A stretch of DNA of 64,000 nucleotides from Bacteroidia bacterium (lineage in GTDB: Bacteria; Bacteroidota; Bacteroidia; JADZBD01). The position numbers and the translations under genes are program-made. Shown one piece after another: positions 37,242-46,216 of the stretch. The DNA lies in contig JADZBD010000007.1 of the NCBI GenBank assembly GCA_020852255.1, forward strand, positions 1 to 64,000, in the 5' to 3' direction. The notes below the pieces were generated by a model. The model worked only from the letters and a program-made list of their open reading frames with translations. It searched no databases and was not told where the DNA came from. Every line of letters begins with the position of its first letter. Positions within the stretch are counted from its first letter, which is position 1.

Positions 37242-37613
37242 TTACTTCACCTGATCGAGCGGCTGCCCGTCAGTGGAAGCGGTTGCTCCGATGTATTTGG
37301 AGTCGCCAAAAGCCAGTACAGGGATGAAAATGATGCCGAGGAAGATGATTCCTACAGTCATGCCGGCCCCATGACCGAAATTTTTGGAAATTCCGTGGAT
37401 CATCATGATCAGAAACACATAGTTCACGATTGGAACCAGGAGGATCAGGAAAATCCACCACCAGGGCTTCTGTGCTACACGAAGCATTACGATGATGTTG
37501 TAGATGGGCACCAGAATGGCCCAACCCGGTTGACCGGCCTTTGTAAAGATTTTCCACCAGCTGGCGATCATCAATACAATCAGCGCAACGTAAATGATAA
37601 TTACTACTGCCAT
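37242..37613 (-). CDS. DUF5684-like small membrane protein
   Basis: 123 aa with three to four hydrophobic segments. The core KIFTKAGQPGWAILVPIYN followed by a Trp-rich helix (AQKPWWWIFLILLVPIVNYV) matches the DUF5684 pattern found in many Bacteroidota inner-membrane proteins. The function is unknown. It stands alone between the UbiA and DUF2520 genes; a near-consensus TAATATTG lies upstream. Confidence 0.85.
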   Translation of the reverse strand: MAVVIIIYVALIVLMIASWWKIFTKAGQPGWAILVPIYNIIVMLRVAQKPWWWIFLILLVPIVNYVFLIMMIHGISKNFGHGAGMTVGIIFLGIIFIPVLAFGDSKYIGATASTDGQPLDQVK

Positions 37614-37668
37614 TTGTTTAGGTTTTGAGGTTAGTGTTCGGCAATATTATAAAAAAGCCATCAACATC

Positions 37669-38433
37669 TCAGACCATGTTCTTCACAATCGACTGACTCA
37701 TAAGCTTATAGATATTTTTTGTTAATTTGCTGTTTTTCAGCTGCTTGCGATGTTTAAGCATGGTCTTGAGGTCCTGGCGTACCGCCGGCCCTGTTTGTAA
37801 ATGCAGTGCTCTCCCTCTAACCGCCAGCCGGGCAGTTTCCAGAATCAGTTCGTTGAGCAGGGTGGGAGGACAGCTTCCTTTCTTTAGTGTTCGTTGGGCA
37901 AGATGCACCAAATGATTTCCGAAATTATTTGCGAAAACTGCCGCCAGATGAGAGGCCGCCCTTTGCCGCTCGGTCATAATATACACCCCCGGGCTCATGC
38001 TCTTACCGGCTTGCTTTAGTACACGGAGTGCTTCCGTGCTGTTGGCATTAATAACTACCGGAAAGCGCAGCTTTTTGCCCCGGTTGGCAGCGGAAAAAGT
38101 CATGACCGGCCATAACACTCCGTATTTTTTGAATTTTTTCCTGAATACGTCCATCTCCAGGCTGCCCGAAACATGTGCCACCACACCACTTCCCGGATTG
38201 AGCCGGGCTGCCAGGTTACGCACTTCATCGTCTTTGATCGCTATCAAATACAGATCCAGATCTCTGGGCAGTTCAGAGATATCTGCAAACGCTTTCGATG
38301 AAAGCTTACGCGCCAGGGTGCGGGCCTTACGGATATCGCGGCTCCATACCGCACTGATCCGGTGACCTTTGTACTTGAGCTGTAGTCCCAGCGCCGTTCC
38401 GGCATTACCCGCTCCAATGACAGCGATTCTCAT
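37669..38433 (-). CDS. Rossmann/DUF2520 family protein
   Basis: 254 aa. The N-terminal IAVIGAGNAGTALG is a dinucleotide-binding loop, with SRD at strand two. A long C-terminal helical domain (DUF2520; about 125-250) follows. It is built like a beta-hydroxyacid or ketopantoate-type dehydrogenase, with an unknown substrate. The start overlaps the ccmF-like stop by four bases (ATGA), so it closes the cytochrome c maturation operon. Confidence 0.88.
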   Translation of the reverse strand: MRIAVIGAGNAGTALGLQLKYKGHRISAVWSRDIRKARTLARKLSSKAFADISELPRDLDLYLIAIKDDEVRNLAARLNPGSGVVAHVSGSLEMDVFRKKFKKYGVLWPVMTFSAANRGKKLRFPVVINANSTEALRVLKQAGKSMSPGVYIMTERQRAASHLAAVFANNFGNHLVHLAQRTLKKGSCPPTLLNELILETARLAVRGRALHLQTGPAVRQDLKTMLKHRKQLKNSKLTKNIYKLMSQSIVKNMV

Positions 38434-40853
38434 GCATGCTTATTTTTTCTGATTCTGCGCCTTATGGCCATCAATGTTCCTGCCGCCATCACAAGGCATC
38501 CGGTCCAAAGTAAATTAATAGCGGGGAATTCTACGGCCTTCAATACAATAAAATCGTCTCTTTCCTGCTTTTTTCTTACGAAGGAGATGTCGGCCTTCCC
38601 CGTGTTGGGATCAATTTTCCACATCACCACTTTTAGCCCCAGGCGGGGAATTTCGGCTTCTTTTACATGGGCCTCGTCGCCGGTGATGTAATAAATGGGC
38701 ATTACAAGCGTATCCTGTTTGTAAAAATCTACAATGCGGATGCGTGCTCCCACGAGGATGTCGGGTTTGCCGAGAGACATTCCGGCAGTGTCCGGTTTCA
38801 TTTCATATCCTTCAAACACGAGGTAGAAGTTATAACCTGCCACAGTATCACCGGCAGCCATCTGCTCGCTGTTCGGCGCCATATACTCTCCCAGCTGGGT
38901 GGTATCTGTGAGTGAGCTCAAATCCGCGTACATTACATGGGTGTAAATGTCCTTGTGCAAAAAATGCCGTGTATCGGGTTCTGCCGAATTCCCCATTCTT
39001 TCATTCAGCTGAATATATGGATGCAGTGAAAACGCCTCGCTGCCGTTCGGATGAAAATAATCTACCCGGAAAGCCACTTTGTTTCCGTCGGCCGATTTTC
39101 CCTTGTAAACGCCCAGATAATCGCCGAGCTGAACTGTATCGTTCAGCGCCATCATCACGTTATCTCCCTTGCTGAAATCTTCTCCCAGCCAGGAAAAACG
39201 ATCCTGTTCGCTTCGGGAAATAACCTCGCTGCGTCCGGCAGAGATCAGTGCTCCGGCGATCAGCATGCCAAAGCCGGCATGGGCCAGTGGGGCACCGGCA
39301 TGATCCCACTTACCTTTCAGCACACTGAAAATGTACGCGATATTGCCTGAGATGGCGAAGAGTGTGGAGAATAGAAGGAGCAGCCAGAGCAGATGGAAGT
39401 CCTGACCGATCCACCCCGTGAACGCACCAATGATACCGGTGGAAACCAGAGAAAAAATCAGAGGCCATAGCAGCTTTTTCCGGAGATCACGCCAGTCGCT
39501 GTGCCCGAATTTGAGAAACTTTCCTGCTGCCAGGATGATTCCCACAAAAATGGTGAAGCCGGCCTGCCATTTATTATAATCTTCCGGCTCAAGTCCGGCC
39601 AGCGTCAGACCTGAAATTTTATTGATTACCGGAAACGAAGTAGTGAAACAAATATGAAAGGCGGAAAGTAAAAGTATCACCATGCCGGCCAGCATCCAGA
39701 ACTCTCTTGAACTAAGATCATCAGGGCCTGTGTTTTTGGGAATTTCTTTTCGCCGGATAACTAGAAGCGCAAGGCCTAAAATCATGAAGAGCCCGAGGAA
39801 CACGAGCAACTGCCAGTACATACCCAGGTCAGTGAAAGCATGTACACTGGATTCGCCCAGGATACCGCTTCGTGTGAGGAACGTGGAGTAAAGAACAAGA
39901 ACAAAAGTGATGATCATTAGAAATAGTCCCAGCAAATGGTTCCTGTTCCGGCTTTTCATGATGAACAAAATATGACCACCGGCAACCAGTGTGATCCAGG
40001 GAACAAGTGAAGCGTTTTCCACCGGATCCCATGCCCAGAAACCGCCGAAGCTCAGCGCCTCATAGGCCCATGCTCCTCCCATGAGGATACCAAGTCCCAA
40101 TACGAGAACACCCGAGAATGTCCAGGGAAGTACAGGAGCAATCCATCCGGTAATATTTTTTTTCCACAAGGCAGCTACGGCGAAGCAGAAAGGAACCAGC
40201 GTAAGAGCGAAGCCAAGGAACAGGGTGGGCGGATGAATGCTCATCCAGTAATTCTGTAAAAGGGGATTGAGTCCGCGGCCGTCGGCAAACTGCGGGAGAG
40301 TAAGATAATTCTCCATCAGGGTCCATGGCAAGCCGATATTTTCCGGTTGTTCGCGCACCAGCAGAAACGGGCTGCTTCCCCATTTATATCCCAGAATATA
40401 TATTCCGAGCACCATGGACGACAGAAACACCTGCACGAGCATAAACGTACTCATAACGGGCGCTTCCCATTCACCGCCTTTCCGGATCAGAAGTGCTGCG
40501 ATCACAACATGCCAGAACGTCCATAGAAGAAAAGAGCCTTCCTGGCCTTCCCAGAAACAGGCAAAGATGAAATTCATGCTCATGTTCAGGCTGGAATGCT
40601 GCCACACATACTGGTATTCGAAATAATGATTGGCGAGCATAAAGAACAACAGGGCGATGGCAAGAAGAACGCCCAGAGCGTGAAAAAGCCAGGTGATTCT
40701 TCCCAGCCGGAGCCAGGCATCTTCACCGGGCCTGCGCGCTGCTCTGAAATACGCATACGAGGAAATCAATGCTGCGATAAATGCAATGAGTAAAAAAGCA
40801 TGGCCGGTTATCCCGGCCCACGTGCGCTCGCTGATATAGGTGATGTCCTCCAC
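38430..40853 (-). CDS. ccmF: CcmF-type heme lyase
   Basis: 807 aa with about fifteen membrane helices. The WWD-type heme motif GGFWAWDPVENASLVPW lies near residues 271-287, and the cytochrome c assembly core HPPTLFLGF, GGAWAYEALSFGG and VLYSTFLTRSGILGESSVH are all present. It attaches heme to the CXXCH of apocytochromes in system I. It follows ccmE after seven bases. Two periplasmic beta-rich stretches lie at the C-terminus. CcmH and CcmG are not in the window. Confidence 0.94.
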   Translation of the reverse strand: MEDITYISERTWAGITGHAFLLIAFIAALISSYAYFRAARRPGEDAWLRLGRITWLFHALGVLLAIALLFFMLANHYFEYQYVWQHSSLNMSMNFIFACFWEGQEGSFLLWTFWHVVIAALLIRKGGEWEAPVMSTFMLVQVFLSSMVLGIYILGYKWGSSPFLLVREQPENIGLPWTLMENYLTLPQFADGRGLNPLLQNYWMSIHPPTLFLGFALTLVPFCFAVAALWKKNITGWIAPVLPWTFSGVLVLGLGILMGGAWAYEALSFGGFWAWDPVENASLVPWITLVAGGHILFIMKSRNRNHLLGLFLMIITFVLVLYSTFLTRSGILGESSVHAFTDLGMYWQLLVFLGLFMILGLALLVIRRKEIPKNTGPDDLSSREFWMLAGMVILLLSAFHICFTTSFPVINKISGLTLAGLEPEDYNKWQAGFTIFVGIILAAGKFLKFGHSDWRDLRKKLLWPLIFSLVSTGIIGAFTGWIGQDFHLLWLLLLFSTLFAISGNIAYIFSVLKGKWDHAGAPLAHAGFGMLIAGALISAGRSEVISRSEQDRFSWLGEDFSKGDNVMMALNDTVQLGDYLGVYKGKSADGNKVAFRVDYFHPNGSEAFSLHPYIQLNERMGNSAEPDTRHFLHKDIYTHVMYADLSSLTDTTQLGEYMAPNSEQMAAGDTVAGYNFYLVFEGYEMKPDTAGMSLGKPDILVGARIRIVDFYKQDTLVMPIYYITGDEAHVKEAEIPRLGLKVVMWKIDPNTGKADISFVRKKQERDDFIVLKAVEFPAINLLWTGCLVMAAGTLMAIRRRIRKNKHA

Positions 40854-40860
40854 CCGCTGA

Positions 40861-41259
40861 TCAGGGATTGGCCGGCTGATCTTCCGGCCGGGTGTTATTG
40901 TACTTGCTGGGGCATTTCATCAGGATTTCTTTTGCATGAAATGCATCTCCTTCAGCCTTTCCGATGATTACGAGCTTGTCCGATCGCTCAAAGTCGGTGG
41001 GTTTCTCCTTATGAAGAAAAATTTTTTTCTCTACACCGGCGGTGTCACGCATATAAAAAACCGTAAGATTAGGATCCCGGGCCGGTTCATAAATCAGTTC
41101 CTTATCACTGGACCAGGTGCCGATCACATGATATTCATCGCCGGGATTTTCGAAGGCGGTGTTAAAAACATCATAGGTTCCGGCATCCGACAGCGTGGAA
41201 AAGATCACAGCCGAACCCGCCGCGATGATCAATAGCGCTATAATGTGGGTGAATTTCAT
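40861..41259 (-). CDS. ccmE: CcmE heme chaperone, CxxxY variant
   Basis: 132 aa. One N-terminal membrane helix is followed by a beta-barrel-like domain. The heme-attachment region reads EILMKCPSKY, with C116 and Y120 where classical CcmE has HxxxY (the His that binds heme covalently). The Cys form is known from other bacteria and archaea with CcmE variants. It hands heme to CcmF, its neighbour. It overlaps ccmD by four bases. Confidence 0.88.
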   Translation of the reverse strand: MKFTHIIALLIIAAGSAVIFSTLSDAGTYDVFNTAFENPGDEYHVIGTWSSDKELIYEPARDPNLTVFYMRDTAGVEKKIFLHKEKPTDFERSDKLVIIGKAEGDAFHAKEILMKCPSKYNNTRPEDQPANP

Positions 41260-41459
41260 TTCTTGTCTTTTTCCAGTTTGGAAATTTTCCGGTCAAGGAC
41301 AAATACCCAGGAAAGTATTCCCAGCAAGATGGTGAGCAGGCAAACTACCACCACCCAGAATTTGCCGTCCTGTCTTAGTACGTCGGCCATCTCCGGAGTG
41401 TCCTGTGCATGCAGCGCATTAACGGTCAAGAGGACCGGAAGAAGCAGAAGTTGTTTCAT
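41256..41459 (-). CDS. ccmD: CcmD-like small membrane protein
   Basis: 67 aa. A cleavable or anchoring signal (…LHAQ) is followed by one membrane helix (FWVVVVCLLTILLGILSWVF) and a short basic tail. Position between ccmC and ccmE and the size fit CcmD, which links CcmC to CcmE in heme handover. Its first 41 bases overlap the 3' end of ccmC, and its end overlaps ccmE by four. Confidence 0.8.
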   Translation of the reverse strand: MKQLLLLPVLLTVNALHAQDTPEMADVLRQDGKFWVVVVCLLTILLGILSWVFVLDRKISKLEKDKK

Positions 41460-42111
41460 AGTGATTCAGAGTAAGAAGTTTTATCCGCACTTTGAGACTG
41501 CCTAGCCATATACCGAGCAGGATCCAGCCCGCTACGGCAGGGTAAAATACCAGTTTCATCCGGCCGTCCATGTCGTAGTTGGAAAAAGCGGGGTTGCCGC
41601 CATTGCCGGGATGCAGGGAGTCGTACACACGTGGCAGAACCATCAGCAGAACCATCATCATCATGTAAGCAAACACACTGTATACGGCGGAGAGTTTTCC
41701 TCGTTTTATTTCATCCTCTACTGATCCGCGGAGGATGAGATAGGCAAAATAAATGAGCATGGTTACCGCTGCGCCATTGAGTTTAACGTCATTTGTCCAC
41801 CAGGCTCCCCAGGTGTAACGGGCCCACAGACTGCCGGTAACGGTGCCCAGTATACCGAAGATCACACCTGCTTCGGCATACTGGCTGGCGATCACATCAT
41901 GACGAAGTTCTCCTTTTCGGAGGTACAACAGGCTGTACACCAGGGAGACAGTGTAAAGTGTCATCATGGTGAACCACATCGGTACGTGAAAATACAGGTT
42001 GCGTATGGTTTCGTTAAGGATAAAACGGGCGGGAACTTCCCCGTAAAATCCCATCAAAAGCGAGTAGGAGAGCAGAACAACGCACGTTATTTTCCACCAT
42101 GCTCCTTTCAT
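41419..42111 (-). CDS. ccmC: CcmC-like heme transport protein (CcsA superfamily)
   Basis: 230 aa from ATG at 42111, which overlaps the ccmB stop as ATGA. An upstream in-frame ATG (42195) would overlap ccmB by 88 bp. Six membrane helices; the heme-binding motif region is ARYTWGAWWTNDVKLNGAAV, a divergent WWD motif, with flanking His in IRNLYFHVPMWF and DSLHPG. It loads heme onto CcmE. Confidence 0.9.
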   Translation of the reverse strand: MKGAWWKITCVVLLSYSLLMGFYGEVPARFILNETIRNLYFHVPMWFTMMTLYTVSLVYSLLYLRKGELRHDVIASQYAEAGVIFGILGTVTGSLWARYTWGAWWTNDVKLNGAAVTMLIYFAYLILRGSVEDEIKRGKLSAVYSVFAYMMMMVLLMVLPRVYDSLHPGNGGNPAFSNYDMDGRMKLVFYPAVAGWILLGIWLGSLKVRIKLLTLNHYETTSASSGPLDR

Positions 42112-42752
42112 TCTTTCCAAAGGTAGGGAAATAACAAATAGCTGAGACTCAGTACGAGACCATCCATGGCGGCTAGTGATACCATATATTTCCAACCCAA
42201 CGTGAACTCCAATCCGGAGATCGAAAAATGGGTAAGGCGGATGAGCATGAGCAGGAGTGGAAGCAGCAGTGGAAAACTCAGGATGCTCATCAGCGTGAAA
42301 TTCGATCCGCTACGTGAGGCGATTGCCGACATCAGGGTGAGCGTTCCGGAAATACCCAGGCTGCCGAGCAGCAGAGCGGCCAGAAAAAGGGAAGGTGTAT
42401 GGTTAGGATCAGAGTGAAGCAGTGTGAAAAGCAGATAACAAATCAGCCCGATCAGGAAAAGCAGAAGAAAATTATAAAGTGTCTTTCCCATGATAAAACT
42501 CCGGGGCGGCACGGTGTAAAAATAATAGAGCATCCGGCCGGAGGACTCTGCCATAAAACTTTTGGCGGCAGCGTTCACTGCGGCGAAGAGAAGAACGATC
42601 CAGAAAAGGGCGTTCCACACCTCCGGCTCAAGAATACGCATAAAGGCCATATAGGTAATAAATACGGCAGAGGCGACATAGAGAAGAATGCCGCCCAGGG
42701 CATACTTCCGCCGCCGCTCGGTCCGGAAATCGTGAACCAGTATATTCCACAT
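42108..42752 (-). CDS. ccmB: CcmB-like heme exporter membrane subunit
   Basis: 214 aa from ATG at 42752 (GTG at 42761 is possible since the -7 box ends just before it). Six membrane helices; the N-terminal WNILVHDFRTERRRKYAL and the following segment match CcmB. CcmB works with the ATPase CcmA to release heme-bound CcmE. No ccmA is next to it. It heads the ccm operon. Confidence 0.88.
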   Translation of the reverse strand: MWNILVHDFRTERRRKYALGGILLYVASAVFITYMAFMRILEPEVWNALFWIVLLFAAVNAAAKSFMAESSGRMLYYFYTVPPRSFIMGKTLYNFLLLFLIGLICYLLFTLLHSDPNHTPSLFLAALLLGSLGISGTLTLMSAIASRSGSNFTLMSILSFPLLLPLLLMLIRLTHFSISGLEFTLGWKYMVSLAAMDGLVLSLSYLLFPYLWKE

Positions 42753-42766
42753 TGCTTTCACGCCTG

Positions 42767-42774
42767 CAAAGATA
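42767..42774 (-). promoter_or_regulatory. -7 box TATCTTTG of the ccm operon
   Basis: On the minus strand TATCTTTG ends five bases before GTG 42761 and fourteen before ATG 42752. It drives ccmB-ccmC-ccmD-ccmE-ccmF and the DUF2520 gene. Confidence 0.65.
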
Positions 42775-42808
42775 CGAGGCGGACGGGAAAGGCTATGGAA
42801 AATCGTTG

Positions 42809-42816
42809 TACCTTTG
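42809..42816 (+). promoter_or_regulatory. -7 box TACCTTTG of the gpx gene
   Basis: TACCTTTG lies 18 bases before ATG 42835. Its centre is only about 40 bp from the divergent ccm promoter. Confidence 0.6.
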
Positions 42817-42834
42817 TCTTTTAAACATTTGACC

Positions 42835-43383
42835 ATGAGGAAGATACTTTGTATTTCATTGATTACTACGGCCACGATGGGTTTTCGGACCGGTTCGGGA
42901 TCCTTCTACGATTTTAAAGTGAAGGATATAGACGGGAAGGAGTTTGATTTTTCTACCCTCAGGGGTAAGACGGTCATGATTGTAAATACGGCATCCGAAT
43001 GTGGGTACACGCCCCAATACAAAGAACTGGAAGAACTCTACCAGGTATATAAATCTAAGAACTTTATCATCCTCGGATTTCCGTCGAACGATTTCGGCTC
43101 TCAGGAGCCAGGCAGCAATTCGGAAATCAAAGAGTTTTGCAGCAAGAATTACGGCGTCACATTTCCTATGATGGAAAAAATAGTGGTGAAAGGTGAAAGC
43201 TGTCATCCGTTATATCAATGGCTGACACGTAAGGAGAAGAACGGGGTGCTCGACGCAGAAGTACGGTGGAATTTCAATAAGTTCCTGGTGAGTGCAGACG
43301 GGAAAACGGTACGTTATTTTGCCTCCAAAGTTCGTCCTATGGACACGGAAATCACCAAGCATATTTCCTCCGATGGAAAATAA
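42835..43383 (+). CDS. Glutathione peroxidase-like thiol peroxidase
   Basis: 182 aa from ATG at 42835. A short hydrophobic N-terminus may be a signal peptide. The peroxidatic Cys lies in NTASECGYTPQYKEL (in place of Sec), Gln in FGSQEPG, and Trp/Asn in RWNFNKFLV. It reduces H2O2 or lipid peroxides. The family's second Cys in FPCNQF is replaced (FPSNDF), so the reductant is open. It overlaps bshB1 by 11 bases, which suggests a link with bacillithiol. Confidence 0.9.
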   Translation: MRKILCISLITTATMGFRTGSGSFYDFKVKDIDGKEFDFSTLRGKTVMIVNTASECGYTPQYKELEELYQVYKSKNFIILGFPSNDFGSQEPGSNSEIKEFCSKNYGVTFPMMEKIVVKGESCHPLYQWLTRKEKNGVLDAEVRWNFNKFLVSADGKTVRYFASKVRPMDTEITKHISSDGK

Positions 43384-44098
43384 GCCTTTGGATATTCTGG
43401 CCATAGGGGTCCACCCGGATGATGTGGAATTGAGCTGCTCCGGTACACTTCTACGGGAAATCGCGGCGGGTAAGCGCTGCGGCGTGCTTCATCTTACGCA
43501 TGGTGAGATGGGTACCCGTGGCACAGCGGCGTTGCGCCTTAAAGAGAGTGATGCTGCATCAAAGTTGATGGGATTGCATGTTCATGAACAGTTAGACATG
43601 AAGGATTGCGGGATAGTGAACGATGCTCCGTCCCGTACAGCAATTATTCGAATCCTTCGGAAGTACCGGCCAAGGATTGTTTTGGGTAATACGCTATCCG
43701 ACCGGCATCCGGATCACGGGCATGCGGGTAATTTAATTTCGGAGTCCTGCTTTTATTCCGGCCTTGAAAAGCTTGAAACCTCATATGAAGGTAAGACGCA
43801 AAAGGCTTTTCGCCCGCAGCTGGTTCTGCACTATGCGCAGGATCATTTGCTCATGCCTGATCTTATTACGGACATCTCGCCATATATGAAGCAGAAACTC
43901 GAAGTGATCATGTGTTATGCTTCCCAGTTTTATTCCCCCGGCTCCAGCGAGCCCGAGACCTCTATTTCCCGGAAAGATTTTTTGCTTCAGGTAGAAGGGA
44001 GAGCCAGAACCTACGGCCGTCAGATTGGTGTGGAATTCGGAGAAGCATATACCTGTATCCGTCCACTGGGTGTTACGGATATTTCAGCTGTTTTTTAA
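43373..44098 (+). CDS. bshB1: Bacillithiol biosynthesis deacetylase BshB1
   Basis: 241 aa from ATG at 43373. The PIG-L/LmbE fold zinc motif is HPDD (GVHPDDVELSCSGTL) near 14-17, with a second HPDH (SDRHPDHGHAG). It removes acetyl from GlcNAc-malate to give GlcN-malate, the step before cysteine addition by BshC. The start overlaps the gpx stop by 11 bases. A frame open back to 43292 lies inside gpx and is rejected. A terminator follows. Confidence 0.92.
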   Translation: MENKPLDILAIGVHPDDVELSCSGTLLREIAAGKRCGVLHLTHGEMGTRGTAALRLKESDAASKLMGLHVHEQLDMKDCGIVNDAPSRTAIIRILRKYRPRIVLGNTLSDRHPDHGHAGNLISESCFYSGLEKLETSYEGKTQKAFRPQLVLHYAQDHLLMPDLITDISPYMKQKLEVIMCYASQFYSPGSSEPETSISRKDFLLQVEGRARTYGRQIGVEFGEAYTCIRPLGVTDISAVF

Positions 44099-44111
44099 GC
44101 AACCGGTTCAA

Positions 44112-44150
44112 TAAAAAAACCCCGGGCATTCGCCGCGGGGTTTTTTATTT
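44112..44150. terminator. Bidirectional Rho-independent terminator
   Basis: A long stem (AAAAAACCCCG / CGGGGTTTTTT) with A-tract before and T-tract after lies between convergent bshB1 and the BNR protein gene. It can end transcription on both strands. Confidence 0.88.
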
Positions 44151-44164
44151 AATAGAATCTGTGA

Positions 44165-46087
44165 TTACTTGTTGATCACGAGTTTCTTTGTGATGGAGAA
44201 TTCACCTGCTTTTACAGTCACAAAATAGATTCCGGCCTCAAGGTTGCTGCCATCTACATTGATTTCCTGCTTACCTGCAGCCAAACGCTCGTCAGCGATT
44301 ACATTCACCGTCTGGCCAATGGTATTGGTCAGGGTAATGTTCACATGAGACGCGGTGTTCAGGTTCAGAGTGAATGTGCTGTTTCCGCTGCTGGGGTTCG
44401 GGTACGGGTTCGATACGGAGAACAGATTGTTGTTTTCCTCTGAGAAACCTATGTTACATCCCAGCTGCACGGGAGATCCTGCAACGGTCATAGATGCGTC
44501 TGTTACAGTGATTCCCTCACCGAAACGGAACTGGCACACAGCGAGGTCATCGTTGTTGATCAGTACCATGTAAGAAAGCGGAATGTTATGGATTCCTGAA
44601 GCAGAAAGCACATATTGAGGAACCGAACCGAAGGTAGTGATACCGTCAGCACAAGAACCTACGGTGGTATTCTGCGGGGCAGTCCACTGAATAGCGGTAG
44701 CATTTGTAACGTTTGCTCCGATCACATGGTGATCAGGATAAGCGTTACCCTGTCCTGCAAAGGTGTTAGTGTCGGTATCGAACCAGGAGAAGAACAAACG
44801 GTCGCGGTTCCAGTTAGCAGAAACCTGCGGACGGTTATCTTCGCTGATAGGAGTTGTTCCGAAATCACCACGGAAAGTCATGGTTTCAGCAATTTTCTGA
44901 ATATACCAGGTGTTACCGCCGTCCGTAGTGTAAACATCTGACATAATCTTAAGTGATGTGGTGGGAACTGACCATCCGCCGCCGGTAGCCTGTGGGCTGG
45001 TGATGATGGCAATGTGCAGGTTTCCGTTTACATCAACAATCGCATCGAAATCGAAGCCATGGGTGTACATACCGCTTCCCACGTTATTCATGATACCGTC
45101 AATGTTGGTACCAAGGCAAAGACGGGAAGGGGTGCCCCAGGTGGTTCCGCCATCGGTGGTTTTACGGATAATCAGGTAACTCGCTGAGTCGGCAAAGGGT
45201 GGAGCAAATGACTGCTGGTCATGACCGAGTACGATGAGATACCCTGTGCCGCCAGTTTTTGCAAAAGCAACTCCCGCGTGGGTGAGATTGTGGAGGTTGT
45301 TAGCATCCAGAGAAACCGGGAAATAAACCTTGCTCAGGTTCATATCGTAACGGTTTGCACTGGTATTCCAGGTACCTACGTTAACCATAAGTGTATCATT
45401 GTAGTCGTATCCGGAAGGACCAACGTTCATGATATCAATCACTCTCCAGGTTCCGTCTTGCTGGATATCGCTGTTAAACGGGATCAGGCCCTGAGGACTA
45501 TTCACACCAAACTGAAATACCTGCTGAACGGGAGTTCCGCCCATCAGAGGCTGTGCGCAGTTGTGGTAAGATACCCAATTCGTGCCATTGGTGTTCGGAC
45601 CGAATCCGGCCATAAAGCAGTTGGCTGGGTTGCTTTGATTACCCGGGTTGTAGATAACACCCTGAGGGTAGCGTCCGTTTTCTCCGGCAGGAACATAAAC
45701 GGGTCCAACGTTGGCAGTCCATGTGAGACCTCCGTCGGTGGAGCGATCGTACATGATGTTACCGGTGTTGGATGTCATGTCGAGGGTAGGAGCCGAACGA
45801 TGGGTGTAGATAATCGCACCGCAATTCGGATCTGCGTATAGCATGGAACGTCCGGGACGAGTATAAGAGCCGTATGCGTTTCCGGCATGTCCGATGGTGT
45901 CACAGGCACTCACCGTGTTAGGAGATGGGTTGCCGTTCTTGTTAGGAGAAACCGGCGAGGTCACCACCTTGTTAGGGTTGCCGTTTCCATCCTGCAGTGC
46001 AGAGAAAGGGATCTTCTTCACCGAATTCTGCGCACAAAGCGCGAGACCGGTTCCGAACGCTACGGCAAACAGTAACGTTTTTTTCAT
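44165..46087 (-). CDS. BNR/Asp-box repeat protein with T9SS sorting domain
   Basis: 640 aa from ATG at 46087 (the frame is open eight codons further back, across an AT-rich leader). Signal peptide with cleavage near LCAQ. At least three Asp-box motifs SxDGGxTW (STDGGLTW, TTDGGTTW, TTDGGNTW) mark a sialidase-like beta-propeller, though no catalytic Arg triad is evident. Residues about 560-640 from SNPYPNPSSGN, ending in KKLVINK, form a type A T9SS sorting domain. It is probably exported to the surface; a glycan-binding role is only inferred. Confidence 0.88.
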   Translation of the reverse strand: MKKTLLFAVAFGTGLALCAQNSVKKIPFSALQDGNGNPNKVVTSPVSPNKNGNPSPNTVSACDTIGHAGNAYGSYTRPGRSMLYADPNCGAIIYTHRSAPTLDMTSNTGNIMYDRSTDGGLTWTANVGPVYVPAGENGRYPQGVIYNPGNQSNPANCFMAGFGPNTNGTNWVSYHNCAQPLMGGTPVQQVFQFGVNSPQGLIPFNSDIQQDGTWRVIDIMNVGPSGYDYNDTLMVNVGTWNTSANRYDMNLSKVYFPVSLDANNLHNLTHAGVAFAKTGGTGYLIVLGHDQQSFAPPFADSASYLIIRKTTDGGTTWGTPSRLCLGTNIDGIMNNVGSGMYTHGFDFDAIVDVNGNLHIAIITSPQATGGGWSVPTTSLKIMSDVYTTDGGNTWYIQKIAETMTFRGDFGTTPISEDNRPQVSANWNRDRLFFSWFDTDTNTFAGQGNAYPDHHVIGANVTNATAIQWTAPQNTTVGSCADGITTFGSVPQYVLSASGIHNIPLSYMVLINNDDLAVCQFRFGEGITVTDASMTVAGSPVQLGCNIGFSEENNNLFSVSNPYPNPSSGNSTFTLNLNTASHVNITLTNTIGQTVNVIADERLAAGKQEINVDGSNLEAGIYFVTVKAGEFSITKKLVINK

Positions 46088-46141
46088 TGTTTTTTGGGTT
46101 TGGTTTAACATTTAGATGAATTCGGGTTTTGTTGGGAAGGG

Positions 46142-46149
46142 CAAAGATA
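46142..46149 (-). promoter_or_regulatory. -7 box TATCTTTG of the BNR protein gene
   Basis: On the minus strand TATCTTTG lies 54 bases before ATG 46087, leaving a leader of about 45 nt. The leader is AC-rich with the word AAACC repeated. Confidence 0.6.
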
Positions 46150-46216
46150 AAAAACGGCGTTCCCCAACCCAATGGGGTTATCAACAATTTTCAAATCTTC
46201 GTACGGGTCTAAGAAT

